From Clostridia bacterium (GTDB taxonomy: Bacteria > Bacillota > Clostridia > Christensenellales > Pumilibacteraceae), in NCBI GenBank assembly GCA_017623435.1, contig JAGAPD010000013.1, positions 1-64,000 of the forward strand: 64,000 bases of DNA. The letters are read 5' to 3'. Each line of letters starts with the position of its first letter. Within the stretch, counting starts at the first letter, position 1. Below the pieces are notes generated by a model that saw only the letters and a program-made list of their open reading frames with translations, was not told the origin of the DNA and made no database searches. This document shows, one piece after another, positions 6,241 through 16,166 of the stretch. Position numbers and translations under genes: made by a program.

Positions 6241-8619
6241 ATGAAATTACCGCTTAATTGGTTAAAAGATTACGTAGATATTGATATTGAGCCTAAGGCG
6301 CTTGCTGATAAACTTCTCGGAATCGGTTTTGAAGTAGAGGAAATTATTTACACGGGTGAAAACATTGAAAACGTTAAAGTAGGTCAGATCGTAAATATCG
6401 AAAAGCACCCTGACGCTGATAAACTTCAAGTTTGTACCGTTAATATGGGCAATGAAACTATTATTATCGTTACGGCTGCTACTAACGTTGCCGTTGGCGA
6501 CAAAGTGCCCGTAGCGCTTGACGACTCGCATCTTCCTACCGGAAAACATATTCTCGCAAGTCCTTTGCGTGGCGTAATGAGCTACGGAATGTTCTGCTCG
6601 GGCTCGGAGCTTATGATTGACGATAGCGTTATCGAGGGAGCAGAGGTAAACGGAATTTTGATTCTTCCCGCTGACACGGTTATCGGTCAGGATATTAAAG
6701 AAACGCTTGGACTTAACGAGTACGTTTTTGATATTTCTATCCCTGCAAACAGACCCGACTGCCAGTCCGTTTACGGACTTTCGCGTGAAATCGCGGCGCT
6801 TTTTGGGCAGGTTGCCAAAAAACCTTCGCTCGAATATACTGCATATAAGAGTGACTTGACTATTCCTCAGGCTAAGATTTCGAACAAAGAGCTTTGCTCG
6901 CTTTACACGGGTAGACTTATTACTGATATTAAAATCGAACCTTCGCCCAAGTGGATGCGTGATAGACTGCGCAACGTAGGAATCAGAGCGATTAACAATA
7001 TCGTAGATATCACGAACTACGTTTTAATGGAAATCGGTCAGCCTCTTCACGCGTTTGACGTAAGCTTTATTGACGAGTATATTGACGTAAGACGTGCTAA
7101 AAACGGCGAAAAAATAGTTGCCTTGGATGGAAAAGAGTATTCTTTGAACGAAAAAATGCTCGTTATTGCTGATAAAAACAAGGCGTTGGCTATTGCAGGC
7201 GTTATGGGTGGCGAGTACAGCGGAATTAACGACGAAACCAAAGTTTGTTTCCTCGAGGCGGCTCGTTTTGCAAAGGAAAACATTCGTGCAACCTCGCGCG
7301 CTATCGGACTTCGCTCCGACTCGTCCGCAAGATACGAAAAAGGTGTAGACTGGAATAGCGTAGAGCTTGGCAGAGAACGTGCGCTTGCACTTTTTGCACA
7401 GCTTGGCGCAGGTAAGGTTACCGATCTTTCAACCGGTGACGGCGTACAAAAGCCTGAAATTAAGGTTATTACCACGACGTCCGACAGAATCAACGACCTA
7501 TTTGGTATCGTCGTTGAGCAAGAAAAGATGGTGGAAACTCTTACTTCGCTTGAATTTGAAGTGGAGGAAAAGGGCAATACTTTGGTATGCAAAGTTCCGC
7601 TTTTCAGAGAAGATATTGACAACTATACCGATTTGGCGGAAGAGATTATCCGTTTCTACGGCTATGATTCGCTTACCGAGGACTTTATTAAGGACGCTCA
7701 GCCCACGGTAGGTGGAATGACCGTTCGCCAAAAGAATATCGCAAGCATTAAAAATACTATGGTTGCTTTGGGTGCGTACGAATGTTTTACTTATTCGTTC
7801 ATTAACCAAAAGCAATACGACCTTCTTTGCTACGCGGAAAACGCTCCCGAGCGCAACACCATCAGAATTATCAATCCCTTGAGTGAGGAATTCTCGGTGA
7901 TGAGAACGCAGCTCGTTGGTAGCTTGCTTGATAGCGTTTACACTAATCAAAGCCGTAAAAACGGTGACTTCCGCGGATTTGAAATTGCGAAGGCGTATAT
8001 TCCTAAATCCTTGCCAGTAACCGAACTTCCTTACGAAAACGACACGCTTTGTATCGTTTACACGGGTAAAGAAGAAAGCTTCTATACCATTAAATACGGC
8101 GTAGAAAAAGTGCTTGACGGCAGAGTGGATTACTCGATCGTTCGCACGAGTGCGCCTTATCTCCATCCCGGAATTGGCGCTGATTTGGTCTGTGATGGAA
8201 AAGTGTTCGGCTCTTTTGGTAAAATTCACCCAACCGTTGCTGATAATTACGGAATTTCCGCTGACGTTTACGTCGCTCAAATCGATTTAAGCGGATTTAT
8301 CAATATTGAAAAAGATTTAGTACCTTTCAAATCCCTTCCCAAATTCCCCTTGGTTGATCGCGACCTCGCGGTAATCGTTAAGGACGAATACACGGTGGGT
8401 GAGATGATTGAGTGTATTAAGTCTGCGCACCCCCTGTGTTATACGGTAAAACTTTTCGATATCTATAAGGGTGAGCAAATTGAAAGTGGATATAAGAGCG
8501 TGGCGTTTAGCTTGAAACTTCGCTCTGATGAAAAAACTCTCGTCGACGCGCAAATTCAGGAGTGTATGAATGCAGTTATGGATGCGCTTAACAAAAAGTT
8601 TGGAGCAAAGCTTAGATAG
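6241..8619 (+). CDS. pheT: phenylalanine-tRNA ligase beta subunit
   Basis: This 792-residue subunit contains an N-terminal EMAP/tRNA-binding OB fold (about 40-150), B3/B4 editing domains (about 210-370), a B5 domain, a catalytic-like core and a C-terminal FDX-ACB anticodon-binding domain (from about 700, FPLVDRDLAVIVKDEYTVGE). Length is normal. It forms one operon with pheS. Its TAG stop overlaps by one base the GTG start of the following U32 gene. Confidence 0.98.
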   Translation: MKLPLNWLKDYVDIDIEPKALADKLLGIGFEVEEIIYTGENIENVKVGQIVNIEKHPDADKLQVCTVNMGNETIIIVTAATNVAVGDKVPVALDDSHLPTGKHILASPLRGVMSYGMFCSGSELMIDDSVIEGAEVNGILILPADTVIGQDIKETLGLNEYVFDISIPANRPDCQSVYGLSREIAALFGQVAKKPSLEYTAYKSDLTIPQAKISNKELCSLYTGRLITDIKIEPSPKWMRDRLRNVGIRAINNIVDITNYVLMEIGQPLHAFDVSFIDEYIDVRRAKNGEKIVALDGKEYSLNEKMLVIADKNKALAIAGVMGGEYSGINDETKVCFLEAARFAKENIRATSRAIGLRSDSSARYEKGVDWNSVELGRERALALFAQLGAGKVTDLSTGDGVQKPEIKVITTTSDRINDLFGIVVEQEKMVETLTSLEFEVEEKGNTLVCKVPLFREDIDNYTDLAEEIIRFYGYDSLTEDFIKDAQPTVGGMTVRQKNIASIKNTMVALGAYECFTYSFINQKQYDLLCYAENAPERNTIRIINPLSEEFSVMRTQLVGSLLDSVYTNQSRKNGDFRGFEIAKAYIPKSLPVTELPYENDTLCIVYTGKEESFYTIKYGVEKVLDGRVDYSIVRTSAPYLHPGIGADLVCDGKVFGSFGKIHPTVADNYGISADVYVAQIDLSGFINIEKDLVPFKSLPKFPLVDRDLAVIVKDEYTVGEMIECIKSAHPLCYTVKLFDIYKGEQIESGYKSVAFSLKLRSDEKTLVDAQIQECMNAVMDALNKKFGAKLR

Positions 8620-10844
8620 TGATAGAGAATAGAGAACGTTTAGAAATATTAGCGCCCGCAGGCAACATGGACAGTCTGCGGGCTGCTGTGATAAACGGCG
8701 CTAACGCAGTATATTTGGGTGGCGCTGGTTTTAACGCACGCGCAAAAGCTAATAATTTTGATAACGAATCTCTTAAAGTAGCAGTAAATTACTGCCATCT
8801 TTTTAACGTGAAAGTGTATTTGACGGTAAATATTATCTTAAAACCGTCTGAATACGATCAAGCGTGTGAATTGATAAAATATGCAAATAGTGTAGGCGTA
8901 GACGCATTTATTATACAAGATATTGCGTTTATTAAGCATTTGCATAGTACTATGCCAGACATAGTAGTGCACCTAAGTACGCAAGCAGGTATTCACAATC
9001 TTGAAGGAGCGCTATACGCACAAAGCTTAGGCGTTTCAAGAATCGTTCTTTCGCGCGAAACGAGCCTTGAAGACATTAAGAAAATAAAAGAGAACACTAA
9101 TCTTGAAATAGAATATTTTATTCACGGTGCACTTTGTATCGCTTTTTCAGGCAATTGTTATCTTTCCTCAATGGCGTCGGGACTGAGCGGAAACAGAGGA
9201 AAATGTTTACAGTTTTGCCGTAAGAAATATACTTGCGGAAAATCAAGTGGATACCTTTTGTCCGCAAAAGACATAAATATGTCTACCAAAATTAAGGAGT
9301 TAATTGATGCAGGCATAACGTCCTTTAAGATTGAGGGAAGAATGCGTCGCGCCGAATACGTAGGCGGTACGTTAAAACATTATAACGATATTTTAGACGG
9401 ATTATCGCCAAATGATAGCAACGTAAAACGCTTATTTAACCGCGGTGATTACTGTCAAGCGTATTTACAAAATCATACTCCGCCCATAGTTTATCCGTCA
9501 ATTCAAGGACATATCGGCGAAAAAATAGGCACGGTAGAAAGATTAACTCAAGACAAAGCAAGCCTTAAATTAAACAAAAAGCTCAACGAAGGCGACGGCT
9601 TAAAATTTATAAGAAAGAGCGTAGAGGTTGGCTCGGCGTCCGTTTCGCAAAGTGGTTATCAAGTAGGCTTTTCGGGTAGCGTCAAAGTAGGCGACGAAGT
9701 TTATATTACGACTGATAGCGCACTAATGAAGGAAATTTCTTCAAGAGAGAAAAAAATAGGCGTTCAGTTATACTTATATCACGACGAAGGAAAGCTTATT
9801 GCAAACGCTGAATACTTAAATAAAGCTTGCGTAATTTATTCAGACGAAATCGTTTTGCCAGCACAAAACAAACCGCTTACAAAAAACGATTTTATCGACT
9901 GCTTTTCTAAAACGGGCGATAGTGAATTTAGATTAGATTCGCTTAACTTTTATAGTGAAGAGGATATTTTTATCCCCAAATCCAAACTAAACGAGTTCAG
10001 ACGTAACGTTTATTTAACGATTTATAACGACGTTTTAGACGGTTATAACGAAAAACAAACCCAAGAAAAGCAACGAAATTGCCTTAAAAATAGACTTTCG
10101 GAGCAAAAACCCGTTGTTTTTTCGCAGTTTACCACCAAGAAAAAGGCAAAAATCGTTCAGATTGACGATATAACTTTGCTTGAAAAGTTAAACGATTTTG
10201 ATTATATTGCGTATTATCCTCAGTTTTACACTCAAAAAATCATTGAGGATATGAAAATTTTGGGCGAGAGGGGCATTTTAGTTTTACCCACAATTGCACG
10301 TGACGACGATATAACTCAGTTAAAAGAAATTTTAGATAGTAAATTCATTAAAAACGTGATTATAAATAACGCGTACGGCTACGAAATTGCAAAAAATAAG
10401 AATATTTTGCTTGGAATTGGAATGAACATTATTAATCCCGATTCTCCAAAATGCATCATGTCAATAGAGTACGACGGTAAAAATTTTGGCGAGAATTTTG
10501 CTTACGCGTACGGCTACAATCCCGTTATGACCTTCGCGCATTGTCCTAAAATCACGCTAAGTGGAAAATGCGAGCATTGTAGTGGTCAATCGCTTACTTA
10601 TACGGATGAAAATGGGAACGATTTTCTTATGCGAAATTATCGGATAGGAAATCGCTGTTACTGGCAAATGCACAACTGCGTACCAGTAAGCGCGTTATCC
10701 TCGCTGGATAAATTCGATAAAATTTTCATCGATTTAGTAGGCACGCCGTCACGACAAATTGAAACCGTTTTACTTTCAATAAAAAGCAATGCGGATCTTA
10801 TCCAAAATAAAACTAAGGGATATTTTAACAAAAAATTACAGTAA
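8619..10844 (+). CDS. U32 peptidase-family protein (RlhA/TrhP type)
   Basis: This 741-residue protein begins LEILAPAGNMDSLRAAVING and contains the family signature HGALCIAFSGNCYLSSMASG followed by NRGKCLQFCRKKY (near 170-205), with conserved cysteines. Characterised relatives (TrhP, RlhA) act in tRNA or 23S rRNA C5-hydroxylation rather than proteolysis; which substrate applies here is unknown. A collagenase-like extension fills the second half. The GTG start overlaps pheT by one base. A copy of the dispersed palindrome lies in codons for STMPDIV. Confidence 0.88.
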   Translation: MIENRERLEILAPAGNMDSLRAAVINGANAVYLGGAGFNARAKANNFDNESLKVAVNYCHLFNVKVYLTVNIILKPSEYDQACELIKYANSVGVDAFIIQDIAFIKHLHSTMPDIVVHLSTQAGIHNLEGALYAQSLGVSRIVLSRETSLEDIKKIKENTNLEIEYFIHGALCIAFSGNCYLSSMASGLSGNRGKCLQFCRKKYTCGKSSGYLLSAKDINMSTKIKELIDAGITSFKIEGRMRRAEYVGGTLKHYNDILDGLSPNDSNVKRLFNRGDYCQAYLQNHTPPIVYPSIQGHIGEKIGTVERLTQDKASLKLNKKLNEGDGLKFIRKSVEVGSASVSQSGYQVGFSGSVKVGDEVYITTDSALMKEISSREKKIGVQLYLYHDEGKLIANAEYLNKACVIYSDEIVLPAQNKPLTKNDFIDCFSKTGDSEFRLDSLNFYSEEDIFIPKSKLNEFRRNVYLTIYNDVLDGYNEKQTQEKQRNCLKNRLSEQKPVVFSQFTTKKKAKIVQIDDITLLEKLNDFDYIAYYPQFYTQKIIEDMKILGERGILVLPTIARDDDITQLKEILDSKFIKNVIINNAYGYEIAKNKNILLGIGMNIINPDSPKCIMSIEYDGKNFGENFAYAYGYNPVMTFAHCPKITLSGKCEHCSGQSLTYTDENGNDFLMRNYRIGNRCYWQMHNCVPVSALSSLDKFDKIFIDLVGTPSRQIETVLLSIKSNADLIQNKTKGYFNKKLQ
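8946..8968. repeat. dispersed palindrome, copy A (in the U32 gene)
   Basis: AGTACTATG-CCAGA-CATAGTAGT: nine-base arms with one mismatch around a five-base centre. Read in the gene frame as S-T-M-P-D-I-V. Confidence 0.6.
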
Positions 10845-10845
10845 T

Positions 10846-13215
10846 ATGGTAAGCAAGAAAGTTTTTGATCTGTTAGAATTTGATAAAATCAAAGAGAGTG
10901 TAGCTGCGTGCGCGGTCTCCGCAAGGGCGAGAGTTCAATTAATGAATTCACAGCCCTCGTTTGACTATGCTCAAATTCAGCGTGACCTAACTTTAACGAA
11001 AGAGGGCGACTTACTCATTAATAAATATTTAATGAATCCGTTATCATCTTTTGACGACGTAAGTGAAACGCTTGAGCGCGCTCGAGTGGGCGCAACGCTT
11101 AGTATGGGCGAACTTCTTAAGGTTGCTCGACTAATAAAAGCGGCGAGAATTGCAAAATCTACCGTACTGGACGCACCCGACGATATCGTTGAGCTCAAAA
11201 CGATAGTAGAAGGTGCGAATATTGACAGATATTTAGAAAAAGAAATTACCGACTGTATTTTAAGTGAATTTGAAATGAGCGACAAGGCGAGTGATAAACT
11301 GTACGGACTTCGTCGTAAAATTCAAAACATAAACGCAAAACTTAAAGATAAATTAGCAAGCTACACTCGTGGCAACGATTTTTCAAAATATCTTCAAGAT
11401 AATCTCGTGACCGTAAGAGAAGGTCGATACGTTCTTCCCGTCAGAGCAGAATGTAGAGGCGAAGTAAAAGGATTAGTACACGATAAATCAGCAACTGGGT
11501 CAACCGTTTATATTGAGCCTTTTGCAATCGTAGAACTAAATAATGAACTGCGTGAAACCATAGCTGAAGAGCAAGCAGAGGTAGAAAGAATCCTCGAAGA
11601 CTTCACAAAACGCATTGCTTGTCAATTAGAATCGCTATATTTGTGTCAAAACGTGTGCACAACCCTTGATATAATACTATGCAAGGCGAAGTACTCGACG
11701 AAAATTCGCGGAATTTTACCCGTTTTTAACACTAAAAAACAACTTTTATTCAAAAATGCACGCCATCCGCTAATAGACAAAGAAAAAGTCGTCCCCGTAA
11801 ACATTTCACTTGGCGGAGAGTATTCGGTGCTTCTTATTACCGGTCCTAACACGGGCGGAAAAACCGTTTGCTTAAAAACCACGGGACTTTTTTGTCTTAT
11901 GGCTTACTTTGGACTTTATCTTCCCTGTACGGAAGCAAGCGTTTATTTATTTGACTCAATTTTCTGCGACATAGGCGACGAGCAAAGTATTGAAAACGAG
12001 CTTTCTACCTTTTCGTCACACGTAAAATCGCTTATTGAAATTACGGACAATATGAACGAAAATTCACTCGTACTTCTTGACGAAGTAGGAGGCGGAACTG
12101 ATCCCGACGAAGGAGCAGCACTTGCGATAGGAATTGTAAAATATATTGAAAGCGTAAACGCCAGCGCAATTTTAACTACGCATTACGGCGAATTAAAAGA
12201 ATACGCTCTATCCTCTAAACGCGTGGAAAACGCGTGTATGGAGTTTGACGAAAAGACCTTGTCTCCTACCTTTAGATTAGTAATCGGTATGCCGGGTACC
12301 AGCAACGCGCTTAATATTGCAAAAAGATTAGGGCTTAATAATAAGGTCATTTCTTACGCGTACAACGCGCTCTCTAGCGACAAAATCAAGTTCGAGAAAA
12401 TTCTTCATAACGCCGAAAGGATAAGAAAAGAGGCAACGGACGAGCTTGAAAAAACGCGCAAATTACGCGAAACCGTTCAGGTTGAAAAGAGCGAAGTAGC
12501 GCTTAAAAAGTCGCAAATTGACGCTCTTGAAGAAAAAATCAGAAGTAACGCGTCCGTTGAGACGAAACGCCTCGTTGCAAACGCCACCGAGCGTGCAAAC
12601 GAGATTATCGATCAGCTTAACGATATGATGCAAGAATCCATTACCGAAGCAATGCTTTTAGAAGCTAAAAAACTGCGTAACGAACTAAACGACCTCAATT
12701 ATTCAATGAATAGTAATAATATTACGGTTGATTGCGAGCAGTTAGATAAAAGCGAAATCAAAGTAGGCGCAAAAGTGGTGGTAAAATCCATCGGTGCTAC
12801 GGCTACGATACGCTCAATTAATGAAAAACGCGAGCAGGCAGAAGTACAGGTGGGTGCAATTAAGATGAAAATTTCGTTTTCCGATTTAGGAAAGCAACCT
12901 AAACCCGCTCAAAAGCCCCAACCGTCGCAAAAAAAAGTAACGCAGGGCGAACGTGCGTCGTCGGGATTTAGCGAAAGGGAAGTTATGCTACTTGGCATGA
13001 CGGTTAGCGAAGCGATTGAGGTTATTGAACCGCTAATTTTGTCTATGGCGAACGAAAACGACGCAAAACAGCTACGAATCGTTCACGGAAAAGGCACGGG
13101 CGCGTTAGGTAAAGGCGTACAGGCGTATTTGAAAACAAATCCTTTCGTGCTGGAATTCCGTTACGGACGATACGGCGAAGGTGATAACGGCGTTACCATT
13201 GCCACGATCAAATAA
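10846..13215 (+). CDS. mutS2: endonuclease MutS2
   Basis: This 789-residue MutS homologue lacks the mismatch-recognition domain. It has an N-terminal core, a Walker A motif GPNTGGKT (near residue 335), Walker B LVLLDEVGGGTDPDEG, a coiled coil (about 510-600) and a C-terminal Smr nuclease domain (LRIVHGKGTGALGKGVQAYL). MutS2 acts on branched DNA and, in Bacillus, on collided ribosomes. I use the ATG at 10846, giving the expected MVSKKVFDLLEFDKIKES start, rather than the frame's first ATG at 10789 inside the U32 gene. Confidence 0.96.
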   Translation: MVSKKVFDLLEFDKIKESVAACAVSARARVQLMNSQPSFDYAQIQRDLTLTKEGDLLINKYLMNPLSSFDDVSETLERARVGATLSMGELLKVARLIKAARIAKSTVLDAPDDIVELKTIVEGANIDRYLEKEITDCILSEFEMSDKASDKLYGLRRKIQNINAKLKDKLASYTRGNDFSKYLQDNLVTVREGRYVLPVRAECRGEVKGLVHDKSATGSTVYIEPFAIVELNNELRETIAEEQAEVERILEDFTKRIACQLESLYLCQNVCTTLDIILCKAKYSTKIRGILPVFNTKKQLLFKNARHPLIDKEKVVPVNISLGGEYSVLLITGPNTGGKTVCLKTTGLFCLMAYFGLYLPCTEASVYLFDSIFCDIGDEQSIENELSTFSSHVKSLIEITDNMNENSLVLLDEVGGGTDPDEGAALAIGIVKYIESVNASAILTTHYGELKEYALSSKRVENACMEFDEKTLSPTFRLVIGMPGTSNALNIAKRLGLNNKVISYAYNALSSDKIKFEKILHNAERIRKEATDELEKTRKLRETVQVEKSEVALKKSQIDALEEKIRSNASVETKRLVANATERANEIIDQLNDMMQESITEAMLLEAKKLRNELNDLNYSMNSNNITVDCEQLDKSEIKVGAKVVVKSIGATATIRSINEKREQAEVQVGAIKMKISFSDLGKQPKPAQKPQPSQKKVTQGERASSGFSEREVMLLGMTVSEAIEVIEPLILSMANENDAKQLRIVHGKGTGALGKGVQAYLKTNPFVLEFRYGRYGEGDNGVTIATIK

Positions 13216-13288
13216 TTTCACGGAAATTTCGTGCAAAAAAGTTTTCTTTATTAGTATTTTATGTTATAATCGTACGAGAGGTACAAAA

Positions 13289-13882
13289 ATGGAAATTTAT
13301 TATGAAAAAAACGTCGCTAACGAAAGTATTGACAAACACAAAAAGCGCAATATCGTTCTTAACGTGCTCAAAATTATTGGCTACGTTATGATATTTTTAA
13401 TTGTTCTGGTGTTCATCAATTTCGTAGAAGTGGACAATATTATCGTCACGGTATTTATGTTATCCTTGCTTGCGTTTGTGATAGCAGGTGAGTTCGTAGT
13501 GTATAGACTTCTTCGCAATCTTAACGTAGAATACGACTATTTTATTTTGGGCGATACGTTCAGAATCGTTAGCGTTTACAACCGTAAAAAGAGAAAAAAG
13601 CTTATCGAAACACCAACGTCTGCTATAGCGTCGATAGGTTTCGTAGACGGCGAAACCTTTGACCGCTACGATTCAGACAAGGACGTTAAGCGCGTACCCG
13701 CATTTTGCAATGACTACGACGTTATGTATATTTTATTAAACCGTGACGGCGAGAAAAAATTGATTTTCGTTGAATCCGATCCCGAATTCGTCATGAACCT
13801 CAAACGCGCTTTGCATCCTACCGTTTTGGACGATTCGTTCAAAGCGTACGCACTCAAACTTCAAAAGAAAAATAAGGACTAA
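13289..13882 (+). CDS. DUF6106-like membrane protein
   Basis: This 197-residue protein has two hydrophobic segments (about 22-42 and 47-70) followed by a cytoplasmic domain with NLNVEYDYFILGDTFRIV and a basic NRKKRKKLIE stretch. The pattern fits the clostridial DUF6106 family, often beside cysteine desulfurase and thiI; function unknown. I choose the ATG at 13289 after GAGAGG rather than an earlier in-frame ATG at 13181 inside mutS2. TATAAT at 13265-13270 suggests a promoter, with only a weak -35. Confidence 0.7.
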   Translation: MEIYYEKNVANESIDKHKKRNIVLNVLKIIGYVMIFLIVLVFINFVEVDNIIVTVFMLSLLAFVIAGEFVVYRLLRNLNVEYDYFILGDTFRIVSVYNRKKRKKLIETPTSAIASIGFVDGETFDRYDSDKDVKRVPAFCNDYDVMYILLNRDGEKKLIFVESDPEFVMNLKRALHPTVLDDSFKAYALKLQKKNKD

Positions 13883-13885
13883 AAT

Positions 13886-15013
13886 ATGATTTATCTTGAT
13901 AACGCCGGCACGACGCGCGTTTACGACGAGGCGATAGAGGCAATGAAAGAAGTATATTCAAATACCTTTTTCAATCCTTCGTCAACTTATAAAGACGCCC
14001 TGGCAGTTAAAAAATTAATATCCGAGTCGCGCGCGGTAATTGCTCAAAAACTTGGATGCGCACCCAACGAAATTTATTTTACTTCGTGCGCTACCGAGTC
14101 AAACAACTGGGCGCTTACGAGCGGATTTAAGAATAAGCGCGGTAATCTCGTAGTAAGTAGCGGTGAGCACGCTTGCGTTTACGAGTGCGCTAAAAACCTT
14201 AAAAATAAGGGGTTTGACGTGCGCTTTGCGCCCCTCAACAGCGACGGCACGGTTTCGCTCCCTGCGCTTTTATCGCTCGTAGACGAAAATACTTGCCTCG
14301 TTTCAGTCATTCATACCTCAAACGAGACGGGCGTAATTAACGATATTGAAAGTATTTCTCGGGCAGTCAAAGCGAAAAACAAAAACGTTATTATGCACTC
14401 TGACGGAGTACAAGCGTATTTGAAAACGAATTGCTCCGTAAAAAAATTGGGCGTCGACCTTTATAGCATCAGCGGTCACAAAATAGGCGCACCAAAAGGC
14501 ATAGGCGCACTTTACGTTAACTCCAAAATAAAACTCCAGCCCCTTTTATTTGGAGGCGGACAGGAAAGCGGAATGCGCTCGGGCACGGAAAACGTAGGTG
14601 GAATAGTAGCGCTTGCAAAGGCTACGCAAATTTATGCTCAAAGTAGTAGTGAAGAAATGCTTAAGCGTCGTGACCTGCTCGTGAATTTACTCAAAGAAAT
14701 TGACGACGTAACTATTTTATCTGAAAGTGCAACTCGTTCACATTCGATCGTAACGGTAGTAGCGCTTAATACGAAAGCGGAAATACTTCAAACTATGTGT
14801 GCTGACGACGGCGTAATTATAGGTCGAGGCTCAGCGTGTGCAAGTCACCATAGCGGAAACAGAGTACTAAGCGAAATGGGACTTACCCAAAGACAAATTG
14901 ACGGCGCGATAAGAATCAGTCTTAGCCCGCAAACGAGCGACGAAGATATACGTCAAGCCGTACGAATCATTGACAAAAATATTACCAAATTAAGAGGACA
15001 CAACATTGGATAG
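13886..15013 (+). CDS. cysteine desulfurase (NifS/IscS-like), partner of ThiI
   Basis: This 375-residue PLP enzyme removes sulfur from cysteine and passes it on as a persulfide. It has the PLP lysine in SGHKIGAPKGIGALYV, a His-containing SSGEHACVYE and the catalytic loop GRGSACASHHSG with the persulfide cysteine. The gene overlaps thiI by eight bases. This pairing (as in Bacillus nifZ-thiI) points to 4-thiouridine formation in tRNA rather than general Fe-S assembly. It starts three bases after the DUF6106-like gene. Confidence 0.93.
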   Translation: MIYLDNAGTTRVYDEAIEAMKEVYSNTFFNPSSTYKDALAVKKLISESRAVIAQKLGCAPNEIYFTSCATESNNWALTSGFKNKRGNLVVSSGEHACVYECAKNLKNKGFDVRFAPLNSDGTVSLPALLSLVDENTCLVSVIHTSNETGVINDIESISRAVKAKNKNVIMHSDGVQAYLKTNCSVKKLGVDLYSISGHKIGAPKGIGALYVNSKIKLQPLLFGGGQESGMRSGTENVGGIVALAKATQIYAQSSSEEMLKRRDLLVNLLKEIDDVTILSESATRSHSIVTVVALNTKAEILQTMCADDGVIIGRGSACASHHSGNRVLSEMGLTQRQIDGAIRISLSPQTSDEDIRQAVRIIDKNITKLRGHNIG

Positions 15014-16166
15014 AGTAATACTTATTCGCTACGGCGAAATTCACCTCAAAGGCAAAAACCGCAAGTTTTTCGAGAACAAACTTATTAATAATATCAAGAA
15101 AAAACTTGATGGAATCGAGTACGAATTTTTGTATAAGAGAAGTAGATACGTAATACAAAATTACAGTCTTGAAGTGGAAAACGACATCATTGAGAGATTG
15201 CAAAAGGTTTTTGGAATTCACTCAATTTCCGTTGCGCATTGCTGTGAATCAACCGTAGAAGACATCGCAAGAACGGCAAAAGGAATTTGTAAAGAATACG
15301 GTAAATTTCGCGTTACGGTAAACCGTGCAGATAAAACCTTTCCGCTTAACTCGGTTGAACTTTCCCGTCATATCGGCGGAATGCTTTTGAGTAAATTTCC
15401 CGGCATTTCCGTTGATTTATTCAATCCTGACTTTATCGTAAATATCGATATTCGCGAGGACGGTGGCTCGTTCGTATACATTGACAAAATTGCGTGTGCT
15501 GGCGGTATGCCGGTAGGTTGCGGTGGAAAAGGAATGCTTATGCTTTCGGGCGGTATCGATTCACCCGTAGCCGGTTATATGATGGCAAAGCGCGGTCTTT
15601 CCATTGACGCGATCCATTTCCATTCCTATCCTTACACGAGTGAGCTTGCTAAACAAAAAGTAGTGGATTTAGCGAATATTATTTCCGATTACACGGGCGA
15701 AATCAACCTCGTTTGCATTCCATTTACCAAAATCCAAGAGGAAATTCACCGCAACTGCGATACCTCGTATATGATTACGCTCGTACGCAGATTTATGATG
15801 CGAATTGCGGAAAGAGTAGCGATTAAGAGAAATTGCGGTTGTATCGTAAACGGCGAAAGCTTAGGTCAGGTTGCCAGCCAAACGCTTGAAAGTATTTTCG
15901 TAACTAATTCAACTATTCAATCTTTACCCGTATTCCGTCCGCTAATCGGTATGGATAAGGACGAAATTATTGATATTTCAAAAAAAATCGGTGCGTTTGA
16001 AACGTCCATTCTTCCTTACGAAGATTGCTGTACGGTATTTTTGCCCGACGCGCCCGTAACTCACCCCACGCTAAAGAGGGCTGAGCACGAGGAAAATCGC
16101 ATTCCAGATTGGGATAAACTAATCGACGAGGCTATCGACAATCTCGAAATTATCAAAATCGTCTAA
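15006..16166 (+). CDS. thiI: tRNA 4-thiouridine synthase ThiI
   Basis: This 386-residue protein has an N-terminal ferredoxin-like/THUMP region (to about 165) and a PP-loop adenylation domain with LMLSGGIDSPVAGYM near residue 177. It lacks the C-terminal rhodanese domain of enterobacterial ThiI, normal for Firmicutes. The start is TTG, giving MDRVILIRYGEIHLKGKN, and overlaps the cysteine desulfurase gene. The last 48 bases overlap the opposing PBP gene. Confidence 0.95.
   Translation: MDRVILIRYGEIHLKGKNRKFFENKLINNIKKKLDGIEYEFLYKRSRYVIQNYSLEVENDIIERLQKVFGIHSISVAHCCESTVEDIARTAKGICKEYGKFRVTVNRADKTFPLNSVELSRHIGGMLLSKFPGISVDLFNPDFIVNIDIREDGGSFVYIDKIACAGGMPVGCGGKGMLMLSGGIDSPVAGYMMAKRGLSIDAIHFHSYPYTSELAKQKVVDLANIISDYTGEINLVCIPFTKIQEEIHRNCDTSYMITLVRRFMMRIAERVAIKRNCGCIVNGESLGQVASQTLESIFVTNSTIQSLPVFRPLIGMDKDEIIDISKKIGAFETSILPYEDCCTVFLPDAPVTHPTLKRAEHEENRIPDWDKLIDEAIDNLEIIKIV

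Noticed and set aside
11675..11695. Possible seventh palindrome copy in mutS2 (TACTATG-CAAGG-CGAAGTACT)
   Set aside because: It resembles degenerate copy D, but the frame differs and the right arm follows from codons for a conserved AKYS stretch, so chance is likely.
13181..13288. Upstream extension of the DUF6106-like gene
   Set aside because: It overlaps the mutS2 end and passes the TATAAT box; GAGAGG precedes the ATG at 13289.
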